Below are positions 8,800-17,714 of a DNA stretch of 64,000 nucleotides, in pieces. The position numbers and the translations under genes were made by a program. Source of the DNA: an uncultured Prevotellaceae bacterium (GTDB lineage: Bacteria > Bacteroidota > Bacteroidia > Bacteroidales > Muribaculaceae); NCBI GenBank assembly GCA_900318205.1, contig ONJS01000004.1, positions 62,001-126,000 on the forward strand, in the 5' to 3' direction. The notes beneath the pieces were generated by a model. That model searched no databases, had not been told where the DNA came from, and saw only the letters and a program-made list of their open reading frames with translations. How positions within the stretch are numbered: the first letter of the stretch is position 1; the number at the start of each line of letters is the position of its first letter.

Positions 8800-9573
8800 T
8801 TACTTGCACGGAATCTTCTTGAAATGCCACCAGCTGCTCTCCTTAAGTTCAAACTCGCTGTCTTCAAGCGACAGTGGCGGGAAGATGAGGGCAAAACGCA
8901 GTTTCTGGTAAGGCTGTTCAATAATGGTTCTAGCGGGCTCGACAGTGATGTTCTGGGTGCTCACAATCCCCAATTTGCCACTCTTTTTGCCCTTGATGTA
9001 AGCATCAGGGTTAATGTTGGCATTGACGTTCATCTTCACGCTCTCACATTCCATTTCGATACGCGTCTCGGTGTCGGAGCAGCACACGCGCACAATCTGA
9101 ATGTTTTTGGCATTCTTGCCAGGCTTGCAGATCGGGTTCTCCCTCATGAAGCGGTAGCCCGAGTAGTCAGGCAGCGTCACTTTACTGTTATTGAGGACGC
9201 TGGGACCATCTTCGGTGCGGCCTGCAGGACCATACAGACTGGTGATTTTGCGCGTGAGATTGCGCTGGTCACTATACTCATAATTCCAATTCAACTTAGC
9301 AGCTTCCTCATACTTGGCAAGGGCATCGGCAAATTTGCCTTCTTCTTCAAACTCGCGTGCTTCTTCCATAGTTTCGTCGAAGGCGGGTTTGAACTGAGCC
9401 TTCTCGCGAGCGAAGAGTTCGGCCTTCTGCTTGCGTTCCTGGGACTCCAGCACTGAGTTGAGGCCGTTGAGCACATTATGGGTAATACGCTCGGCTTCGG
9501 TAAATTGTGCAGTCATCGTCATGTTGATGGCGAGGAGTGCAACCAATGTCATGTAAAATCTTGCTTTCTTCAT
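8800..9573 (-). CDS. Exported protein with helical repeat, next to AraC regulator
   Basis: A 257-residue exported protein. The start at 9573 is preferred over an upstream in-frame codon at 9630 because it gives a clean signal peptide (MKKARFYMTLVALLAINMTM) with predicted cleavage before Gln (MTA-QFTEAE). Residues about 45-100 are a charged helical stretch (REFEEEGKFADALAKYEEAA) of tetratricopeptide type, followed by a beta-rich region with several cysteines (CKPGKNAK, VRVCCSDTETRIEMECESVK). It ends with a basic, aromatic tail (ESSWWHFKKIPCK). It starts 35 bases after the AraC-like gene and is probably cotranscribed with it. Function unknown. Confidence 0.68.
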   Translation of the reverse strand: MKKARFYMTLVALLAINMTMTAQFTEAERITHNVLNGLNSVLESQERKQKAELFAREKAQFKPAFDETMEEAREFEEEGKFADALAKYEEAAKLNWNYEYSDQRNLTRKITSLYGPAGRTEDGPSVLNNSKVTLPDYSGYRFMRENPICKPGKNAKNIQIVRVCCSDTETRIEMECESVKMNVNANINPDAYIKGKKSGKLGIVSTQNITVEPARTIIEQPYQKLRFALIFPPLSLEDSEFELKESSWWHFKKIPCK

Positions 9574-9607
9574 TTCTGTGTAAATTTTATGATTGATTAA
9601 ATGTTTA

Positions 9608-10303
9608 TTATTCTTCTTGGGTGCCCACAATCAGTCGCTTTTTCTCACGATACTGCTTGGGCGACATGCCGAAGCGGTTCCTGAAGATGGTGCGGAAGGT
9701 GGTCGTGCCGCCGAAACCCGCCTCATGGGCCACAGCATCGATCGTCCAGTTGGGCTGCTCCACCAGCAAGCGGCAACCGTTCAGCAGACGCTTGGTGTTC
9801 AGGTACTCGGCGAGCGTATTGTCTTCCTTGCGGGTCTTGATGGCCTGAATCACACGCCGCTGGGTCAAGCCGAGCGCCTGGGCAATCTCCTTGAGCGTCA
9901 CGTCGGGGTCCCTGTGCAATCCCAATTTATCCATCTGCGCGTCAATCCAGTCCATGAGCTGTTCGTCGGTCATGTCGGCAACGTTGGTCACATTTTTGAT
10001 TTCCTGCTGTAGCGACTGGTCAGCATGCTCGGCCCGATTGGCTTGACGCATCATGTCATTGATCTTATCTTGGGCTATCTTGAGTTGTGCCTCAGCCTCA
10101 TGCAGTTCATGCTCGGTCTCGTATAAGGCTTGCCTGGTCGATGCCTGCTGCTGGTCGCTCTCCTTCACCTGACCCACCAGATTAGCATTATGCTTCATCA
10201 GCTTCTGGGTCACATTAAAAGACAGCACCAGTGCGATGATGACTGCAATAAATGTGACGGCAAGTGCCAGTATGATGAGTTTGAGGATGAGTGCCTCCTG
10301 CAT
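9608..10303 (-). CDS. Membrane-anchored AraC-family regulator with coiled coil
   Basis: A 231-residue protein with an unusual layout: one N-terminal transmembrane helix (residues 6-28, LKLIILALAVTFIAVIIALV), a coiled coil of about 75 residues rich in Gln, Glu and Ala (QALYETEHELHEAEAQLKIA), then an AraC/XylS DNA-binding domain at about 125-231. Both helix-turn-helix units are visible: TLKEIAQALGLTQRRVIQAI and WTIDAVAHEAGFGGTTTFRT followed by the family signature RNRFGMSPKQYREKKR. There is no periplasmic sensor or receiver domain. It heads a same-strand group with three exported proteins, so it may control them. A TATCTTTG promoter box lies at 10336-10343. Confidence 0.85.
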   Translation of the reverse strand: MQEALILKLIILALAVTFIAVIIALVLSFNVTQKLMKHNANLVGQVKESDQQQASTRQALYETEHELHEAEAQLKIAQDKINDMMRQANRAEHADQSLQQEIKNVTNVADMTDEQLMDWIDAQMDKLGLHRDPDVTLKEIAQALGLTQRRVIQAIKTRKEDNTLAEYLNTKRLLNGCRLLVEQPNWTIDAVAHEAGFGGTTTFRTIFRNRFGMSPKQYREKKRLIVGTQEE

Positions 10304-10335
10304 ATGCTTCGGTACCTTATTGCGAAATTTAGGCG

Positions 10336-10343
10336 CAAAGATA
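10336..10343 (-). promoter_or_regulatory. -7 box for the AraC-like gene
   Basis: TATCTTTG on the minus strand, 33 bases before the start codon. A CAAA at 10367-10370 could be the -33 box, though the 23-base spacing is longer than usual. Confidence 0.5.
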
Positions 10344-10492
10344 CTATTAATTTATATAAGATTACGCAAATTGGGCGAAAACAACCATTCTGCAGCAACC
10401 AAATTGGCATCAAAGCGACCAAATTGCCTCTTTTGCGCCAAAATCCGCTATTCCCATCAACTGCCGTGTCCATTCTTTTAAAAGAGAATGAT

Positions 10493-10500
10493 TACCTTTG
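10493..10500 (+). promoter_or_regulatory. -7 box for the membrane protein at 10526
   Basis: TACCTTTG matches TAnnTTTG, 25 bases before the ATG. Confidence 0.5.
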
Positions 10501-10525
10501 TAGCATCAAATAAAACTACAGACAA

Positions 10526-11113
10526 ATGCATAACCAAACCAACGACAATCTCGATTATACGCAGAATGATAAGCGCTACATCAACCGGCTGGTCTCTGGT
10601 CTGCCCCAATGGGTCATCACTGCAGTCTTCATCATCATGGTGGTGTCAGCAATATGCACCATCACTCCGATTGACAACTGGTTAAAAGATCATGCTCCAG
10701 TAGTTATTGCTCTCATCAACACGGTGGGCATGATAATGATGTATTTTGCCGCGATGCGCGGCATGAAGCGTCTGTATCACCCTCTCACGGCATGGTGGAT
10801 CGTTGTTATAGCGCTCAACATTGTCAGTTTTTTTGCTATCTTCTTTGAGGCGGCGTTCCCCGAGGTCAGTTTCGTTATTGCTTGTGTGTTGCCCTTGTGC
10901 TATCTGCCGCTGGGTGCAATGATGATCATCTGGTACCGTGGGCTGTTACAATATTTGGGCATTTGGATGATTGTCCGCATCCTCATCCTCTTCCTTCTCC
11001 CCATTGTCTGGTGGCTCATACTGAGAGACGACCATAGCCTCTATCTCATGGATGCCATCGTTGTCATCATCGAATTCATCTACGCCTGGTTATTCTACCG
11101 CATCCTGCGATAA
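10526..11113 (+). CDS. Integral membrane protein of unknown function
   Basis: A 195-residue protein with an N-terminal soluble stretch of about 27 residues (MHNQTNDNLDYTQNDKRYIN) and five or six hydrophobic helices: WVITAVFIIMVVSAICTI, VVIALINTVGMIMMYFAAM, WWIVVIALNIVSFFAIFF, VIACVLPLCYLPLGAMMIIW, MIVRILILFLLPIVWWLIL and AIVVIIEFIYAWLFYRI. It has no motif that identifies a transporter or enzyme. It is monocistronic with its own promoter box at 10493-10500 and is divergent from the AraC-like gene. The family is not recognised. Confidence 0.72.
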   Translation: MHNQTNDNLDYTQNDKRYINRLVSGLPQWVITAVFIIMVVSAICTITPIDNWLKDHAPVVIALINTVGMIMMYFAAMRGMKRLYHPLTAWWIVVIALNIVSFFAIFFEAAFPEVSFVIACVLPLCYLPLGAMMIIWYRGLLQYLGIWMIVRILILFLLPIVWWLILRDDHSLYLMDAIVVIIEFIYAWLFYRILR

Positions 11114-11152
11114 TCAAGCAATAAATCGCTGATACTCAATTTATTCGCTATG

Positions 11153-11231
11153 TAGAGGCACATAATTTTGTGTCTCCAATCGTTAACATTACCAAAATGC
11201 TTCCCTGGAGACGCAAAATTTTGCGTCTCTA
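11153..11231. repeat. GAGACGCAAAATTTTGCGTCTC-type palindromic repeat element
   Basis: Positions 11208-11229 are a perfect 22-base palindrome. A degenerate copy (GTAGAGGCACATAATTTTGT region) lies at 11153-11177, and the whole stretch forms a larger inverted repeat ending in GTCTCTAC. This looks like a dispersed REP-like element. The 261-base gap 11114-11374 otherwise holds only the promoter of the next gene and short inverted motifs at 11284-11313. Confidence 0.65.
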
Positions 11232-11361
11232 CAAGTCTCAGCTAGACAACCCAGTACGATTTAAAACAGAATTTCGTCAAACTCACGTCAATTAACGTGG
11301 TTTGCTATGCAAAGCTGATGGCTAATAGTGTAGAGCTAACCGCCAATCGCTAAAAAATCAC

Positions 11362-11369
11362 TACCTTTG
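11362..11369 (+). promoter_or_regulatory. -7 box almost touching the UvrA-like start codon
   Basis: TACCTTTG ends 5 bases before the ATG at 11375. If used, the transcript would be leaderless or nearly so. Confidence 0.5.
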
Positions 11370-11374
11370 CAGGC

Positions 11375-13639
<2,265 letters not shown>

Positions 13640-13978
13640 ACTACGAATTCCGCGAATTCAACGTATTTGGCATCCGCCTCCGTATAAACTAATTAAGCGA
13701 AGGGCATCCGCGCTCCTCTTTCATAAACAGCTGATTAGTCTAATTTTTCTGAGGGCTGACGCGCTCCTTTTCAGATAAGCCCTATGTTTGCACCGTCAAA
13801 GTCAAACATAGGGTTTGTTTTAGAGGAATGCGGATGCCTCTCGTAAAATTCGTATAATTTGCCGACATGACTTGTGAACAGATGCCTTCAGAACATTCAG
13901 ATTGGTCAGTTGTTAGTTTAAAAGTTGTCCAAGTTGTTCCCATGTTGTCATCGTTGTTTGATTACTAAGATTTCAAAA
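13640..13978. other. Intergenic stretch between the UvrA-like gene and higBA
   Basis: No gene is visible in these 339 bases. They hold a pair of imperfect direct repeats around GGGCATCCGCGCTCC and GGGCTGACGCGCTCC (13699-13768), the terminator at 13780-13820 and AT-rich spacer. Confidence 0.6.
13780..13820 (+). terminator. Terminator downstream of the UvrA-like gene
   Basis: CCCTATGTTTG (13780-13790) pairs perfectly with CAAACATAGGG (13803-13813) and is followed by TTTGTTTT. It isolates the UvrA paralogue from higBA. Confidence 0.82.
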
Positions 13979-14023
13979 AAATGTTCACAAATTTGTGAAC
14001 ATTTGGATTTGTTTGTACCTTTG
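13979..14023 (+). promoter_or_regulatory. higBA promoter with overlapping 26-base palindromic operator
   Basis: Bases 13979-14004 are a perfect 26-base palindrome (half-site AAATGTTCACAAA). A TTTG at 13992-13995, 20 bases, then TACCTTTG at 14016-14023 form a full Bacteroidetes -33/-7 promoter, and the palindrome covers the -33 box. This is the expected layout for autorepression by the HigA antitoxin, alone or with HigB. Confidence 0.72.
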
Positions 14024-14041
14024 CCAGTGAATTTTGATGAT

Positions 14042-14359
14042 ATGCAAGTTATTTTTGAAAAAGAATATCTGCGCGACTTGTACTTGGGCAACAAACCCAA
14101 AGACAAGAAACATCGCTATCAGCCTCAGATTGTTCGTAAATACATACGGACAATTGACTTAATGATGGCCCAAGAGAACGTTTTGGATTTGTCACGATAC
14201 GTGGGTTTGCATTATGAGAAATTGACTGGAGACAAAGCTGGTCTCTCATCGGTTCGCGTAAATAATCAGTATCGGATTGAATTCAGGGAAATCATTAAGG
14301 ATAATGAAATCATAGCACGAGTGTGCAGCATTGTAGAATTATCAAATCATTATGAGTGA
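14042..14359 (+). CDS. higB: HigB-type toxin (RelE superfamily)
   Basis: A 106- to 145-residue frame is open here; the ATG at 14042 gives a compact 105-residue toxin and lies 19 bases after the promoter box, while the upstream start at 13925 would run through the operator. HigB toxins are ribosome-dependent mRNA interferases. Supporting features are the N-terminal MQVIFEKEYLRDLYLG, the central QIVRKYIRTIDLMM, and the beta-hairpin end SVRVNNQYRIEFREIIKD with VCSIVELSNHYE, typical of HigB/RelE folds. The toxin gene comes before the antitoxin, as in classic higBA, and its stop codon overlaps the antitoxin start (TGATG). The pair is AT-rich compared with ruvB next door, which suggests it is an accessory module. 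Confidence 0.85.
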   Translation: MQVIFEKEYLRDLYLGNKPKDKKHRYQPQIVRKYIRTIDLMMAQENVLDLSRYVGLHYEKLTGDKAGLSSVRVNNQYRIEFREIIKDNEIIARVCSIVELSNHYE

Positions 14360-14706
14360 TGAAGAAAATAACTGACAACGTTGACGAGAAAATGGTCGCC
14401 AATAACTTGGAACCTGCCTATCTCACTCATCCTGGAGAAGTTATCAAGGATGAGATAGAGTCACGCGGGATATCTCAGCGCAAACTGGCAAAAGAGATAG
14501 GTGTGTCCTATTCTCAGCTGAACGAGGTGCTTAACGGCAAGCGCCCTGTAAACACGGAATTGGCTTTGCTCATTGAGGCAGCACTTGACATTCCGTCTGC
14601 ACCGTTGCTGACATTGCAAACACGCTATGACCTCTTATCAGTCAAGCGCAATAAGTCATTCCTTGCCCGACTAAATGGCATCAGGAAAATAGCCGCTGCA
14701 TTCTAA
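14359..14706 (+). CDS. higA: HigA-type antitoxin (XRE helix-turn-helix)
   Basis: A 115-residue antitoxin with a helix-turn-helix at about residues 36-60: GISQRKLAKEIGVSYSQLNE followed by VLNGKRPVNTELALLIEAAL. The preceding segment AYLTHPGEVIKDEIESRGIS is the usual HigA opening. The ATG at 14359 shares bases with the toxin stop codon; a GTG one codon earlier is possible but less likely. It should bind and neutralise HigB and repress the operon through the palindrome at 13979-14004. It ends 17 bases before ruvB, so some read-through is possible. Confidence 0.88.
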   Translation: MKKITDNVDEKMVANNLEPAYLTHPGEVIKDEIESRGISQRKLAKEIGVSYSQLNEVLNGKRPVNTELALLIEAALDIPSAPLLTLQTRYDLLSVKRNKSFLARLNGIRKIAAAF

Positions 14707-14723
14707 CGATAATCTTTTGAGAT

Positions 14724-15740
14724 ATGGAGGAATTTGATATCAGACGGGAGTCGCTCAAGACCGATCAGGACTTTGAGCGGGCGTTGAGGCCTGTGAGGTT
14801 TGAGGACTTTGCGGGACAGGACAAGATTATCGAGAACCTGCGCGTGTTTGTCGCTGCGGCGAAGATGCGCGGCGAGTCGCTGGACCATGTGCTGTTCCAC
14901 GGCCCTCCGGGTCTGGGCAAGACGACGCTGAGCAACATCATCGCTAACGAGCTTGGCGTGGGCTTCAAGGTGACATCGGGTCCCGTGCTGGACAAGCCGG
15001 GTGACCTGGCTGGTCTGCTGACGTCGCTCGACGAGAACGATGTGCTGTTCATCGACGAGATCCACCGCCTGAGCCCCATCGTCGAAGAATACCTCTACAG
15101 CGCGATGGAGGACTACCGCATCGACATCATGATTGACAAGGGCCCCGGCGCTCGCTCGGTGCAACTGACACTCGCCCCGTTCACCCTCATCGGCGCTACC
15201 ACCCGCAGCGGCCTGCTGACGTCGCCCCTGCGTGCTCGCTTCGGCATCAACTGCCACTTGGAATACTATGACCACAAGGTGCTGGAGGGCATCATCCGCC
15301 GCTCGGCACGCTTGCTGGCGGTGCCCATCGACGACAAAGCCGCCATAGAAATTGCCCTGCGCAGCCGTGGCACGCCCCGTATCGCAAATTCGCTGCTGCG
15401 CCGCGTCCGCGACTTCGCCCAGGTGAAGGGCAGCGGCCGCATCGACCTGGAGATTGCCCGCTATGCCCTCGAGGCGCTGAACATCGACAAATATGGCCTC
15501 GACGAAATCGACAACAAGATCCTGCTGACCATCATCGACAAGTTCGGCGGCGGTCCCGTGGGCCTGAACACCATCGCCACGGCAATGAACGAGGATGCCG
15601 GCACCATCGAGGAGGTCTATGAGCCCTACCTGATCAAGGAAGGCTTCATCAACCGCACCCCTCGCGGCCGCGAGGCAACCACGCTGGCCTATAACCACCT
15701 GAAACGCGAGCGTCCCGGCGAAGTGGGATCAATATTTTAA
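14724..15740 (+). CDS. ruvB: Holliday junction branch migration helicase RuvB
   Basis: A 338-residue AAA+ motor that drives branch migration with RuvA. Motifs are [20 protein letters not shown] (Walker A), [16 protein letters not shown] (Walker B), the sensor 1 segment [20 protein letters not shown], and the C-terminal winged-helix region with [40 protein letters not shown]. Length and motifs are standard. It begins 17 bases after higA and is followed by a repeat-filled gap of 100 bases and a flippase gene. Confidence 0.97.
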   Translation: MEEFDIRRESLKTDQDFERALRPVRFEDFAGQDKIIENLRVFVAAAKMRGESLDHVLFHGPPGLGKTTLSNIIANELGVGFKVTSGPVLDKPGDLAGLLTSLDENDVLFIDEIHRLSPIVEEYLYSAMEDYRIDIMIDKGPGARSVQLTLAPFTLIGATTRSGLLTSPLRARFGINCHLEYYDHKVLEGIIRRSARLLAVPIDDKAAIEIALRSRGTPRIANSLLRRVRDFAQVKGSGRIDLEIARYALEALNIDKYGLDEIDNKILLTIIDKFGGGPVGLNTIATAMNEDAGTIEEVYEPYLIKEGFINRTPRGREATTLAYNHLKRERPGEVGSIF

Positions 15741-15744
15741 TTGA

Positions 15745-15838
15745 GTCGTCAGTTGTCAGTCTTCAGTTACTGGCGGATGCCGCTGAAAACTAAAAACTGA
15801 CAACTGCAAACCGACGACTGAAAACTGAAAAACTGAAA
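15745..15838. repeat. Intergenic TCAGTTTTCAGTT-type repeat
   Basis: Copies of GTCAGTT / CTTCAGTT are followed by the inverted forms AAAACTGACAACTG and GAAAACTGAAAAACTG, ending just before the ATG at 15841. Related copies occur at 34.48, 41.58 and 57.26 kb. Confidence 0.7.
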
Positions 15839-15840
15839 TC

Positions 15841-17331
15841 ATGGCTAACCTGAAATCACTGGCAAAAGATACGGCCATCTACGGCCTCTCGAGCATTGTC
15901 GCCCGATTTATCAACTACCTGCTCGTACCCATCCAGACGGCACGCTTCGCCGCATCGGGTGGCGAATACGGCATCATCACCAACGTCTATGCCTATGTGT
16001 CGCTGCTCATCATCCTGCTCACCTATGGCATGGAGACCACCTTCTTCCGCTTCATGACCAAGGAAGGGGAAGACCCGAAGCGCATCTACTCCACCACCCT
16101 GCGCATGGTCGGCTTCACGTCGCTGCTGTCCATCGCCGTGGTGTTTGCCTTCCTCGGCCCCATCTCCTCACTTATCGGCTATCAAGACCATCCCGAGTTC
16201 ATTGCCGTGATGTTTACCACGGTCGCCATCGACGCCTTCACCGCCATCCCCTTTGCCTACTTGAGGATACAGCACAAGCCCGTCAAGTTTGCCGCACTCA
16301 AGATTGCCAACATCCTGCTCAATATCTTCCTGAACCTGCTCTACCTCGTGATATTGCCCGAGCTGAAGATCAACCTGTTTGGCATCTACGACGACAAGTT
16401 CACGCTCGATGTGGCATATGTCTTCTATATCAACCTCGTCTGCACCCTCTTCACCCTGCTGTTGCTCTACAAGGAGTTGCGCGGCATCTCCTTCGGCTTT
16501 GACATGGCGGCATGCAAGCGGATGCTGGGCTATGCATGGCCCTTACTCGTCATGGGCCTGGTGGGACAGCTCAATCAGGCTATCTCGCAGATCATATTCC
16601 CCTACTTCTATGACGGCGACATCGCCGAGGCACGTGCTCAACTCGGTATCTACGGAGCCTGCATCAAGATTGCCATGATCATGGTGATGCTCACCCAGGC
16701 CTTCCGCTTCGCCTACGAGCCCTTTGTGTTCAGCAACAAGGATGCCGACAAGCGCGAAACCTATGCCCGTGCCATGAAGTTCTACATCATCTTCACGCTG
16801 CTGGCCTTCCTGGCTGTGATGGCGTGGATTGACTTGCTGCGCTACATCGTGGGCCGCGACTATTGGGAAGGACTGCGTGTTGTACCCATCGTGATGGCAG
16901 CCGAGATCATGTTCGGCGTGTTCTTCAACCTCTCGTTCTGGTACAAACTCACCGACCGTACCATCTGGGGAGCCTATTTCTCGGGCATTGGTGCTCTGGT
17001 GCTCATCGCCATCGACATCTTCCTCATCCCACGTTTCAGTTACATGGCTTGTGCTTGGGCAGGCTTTGCCGCCTATGGTGTGTCGATGCTCCTCTCCTAC
17101 TTCATCGGGCAAAAGTATTATCCCATCAACTATCCGCTGCGTGACATCGCCCTGTACACCGTAGTGGCAGGCGTACTGTTCGCCGCCATGATGCTGCCCG
17201 TGGAGAACATGTGGCTCAGGCTGGCCTTCCGCACCGTGCTGCTGCTCTTGTTCGTAGGTCTCATCTACCGCAAGGAGGGTTTCGGCAAGATGCTCGCCAA
17301 GGTCCCCGTCATCGGCCGCTTCTTCAAATAA
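15841..17331 (+). CDS. Oligosaccharide flippase / polysaccharide export membrane protein
   Basis: A 496-residue membrane protein with about 12-14 hydrophobic helices, of the MATE-like Wzx/polysaccharide synthesis family that moves lipid-linked sugars across the inner membrane. The N-terminus LAKDTAIYGLSSIVARFINY and the following LLVPIQTARFAASGGEYGII are characteristic of the family, as are ILLTYGMETTFFRFMTKEG and the pattern of paired helices to the end (YRKEGFGKMLAKVPVIGRFF). The glycan carried is unknown; there is no glycan cluster directly beside it. The strong terminator at 17344-17397 ends the unit. Confidence 0.88.
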   Translation: MANLKSLAKDTAIYGLSSIVARFINYLLVPIQTARFAASGGEYGIITNVYAYVSLLIILLTYGMETTFFRFMTKEGEDPKRIYSTTLRMVGFTSLLSIAVVFAFLGPISSLIGYQDHPEFIAVMFTTVAIDAFTAIPFAYLRIQHKPVKFAALKIANILLNIFLNLLYLVILPELKINLFGIYDDKFTLDVAYVFYINLVCTLFTLLLLYKELRGISFGFDMAACKRMLGYAWPLLVMGLVGQLNQAISQIIFPYFYDGDIAEARAQLGIYGACIKIAMIMVMLTQAFRFAYEPFVFSNKDADKRETYARAMKFYIIFTLLAFLAVMAWIDLLRYIVGRDYWEGLRVVPIVMAAEIMFGVFFNLSFWYKLTDRTIWGAYFSGIGALVLIAIDIFLIPRFSYMACAWAGFAAYGVSMLLSYFIGQKYYPINYPLRDIALYTVVAGVLFAAMMLPVENMWLRLAFRTVLLLLFVGLIYRKEGFGKMLAKVPVIGRFFK

Positions 17332-17343
17332 AAAAAGAAAAAA

Positions 17344-17397
17344 GAATAGCCTGAAATATCTGATGGCATCTGCCTCTCAGAATATTTCAGGCTATTC
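17344..17397 (+). terminator. Terminator after the flippase gene
   Basis: GAATAGCCTGAAATAT (17344-17359) and ATATTTCAGGCTATTC (17382-17397) are perfect 16-base arms, followed by TGTTGTTT. It can act in both directions between convergent genes. Confidence 0.85.
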
Positions 17398-17408
17398 TGT
17401 TGTTTACC

Positions 17409-17714
17409 TTACTGGCCTAGGATGATGTCAATAAGGTAGTTGGCATCGGAGATATTGACCTCGTAATCATCATTGACGTCAAAAGGCTCTCTACGATAGG
17501 ATGCTTGTGTCGGCTCTGATCCATCGGAGTATAGTATATTGTTGCCCCATTGTCGTAACACCTCATCGAGACTTGTATGGGTTCTCCATAGGTGCCGCCA
17601 TCAGGCGAAATCCCGTGTGCAGACAATGTTGCCGCCAAGGCTTGCATGGCGACACATCCGGCTACTGCCAGCACCAACAGAGCAAAATAAGACAAATAAC
17701 CTTTTCAACGCCAT
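17409..17714 (-). pseudogene. Frameshifted mini-gene: signal peptide, chitobiase-like domain and dockerin half-repeat
   Basis: Read from the ATG at 17714 to the TAA at 17409, the minus strand encodes a sensible protein of about 100 residues only if two errors are repaired. A run of four A on the plus strand (17684-17687) carries one extra base, breaking the signal MALKRLFVLF-ALLVLAVAGC; near 17525-17530 one base is missing, breaking GATIYYT-DGSEPTQASY. The shifts compensate, so the start and end share one frame. The repaired product has a signal peptide, ISPDGGTYGEPIQVSM... of the chitobiase C-terminal type, and the dockerin half DVNDDYEVNISDANYLIDII. Its ATG overlaps the stop of the upstream gene (TAATG), so it was built to be translationally coupled. 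It could be a true pseudogene or a site of sequencing errors. Confidence 0.8.

Noticed and set aside
11208-11229. CRISPR-like repeat
   Set aside because: Only one perfect palindrome and one degenerate copy, with no regular spacing or cas genes.
13925-14041. Longer HigB start at 13925
   Set aside because: The added residues run through the palindromic operator and promoter; the ATG at 14042 gives a normal HigB length.
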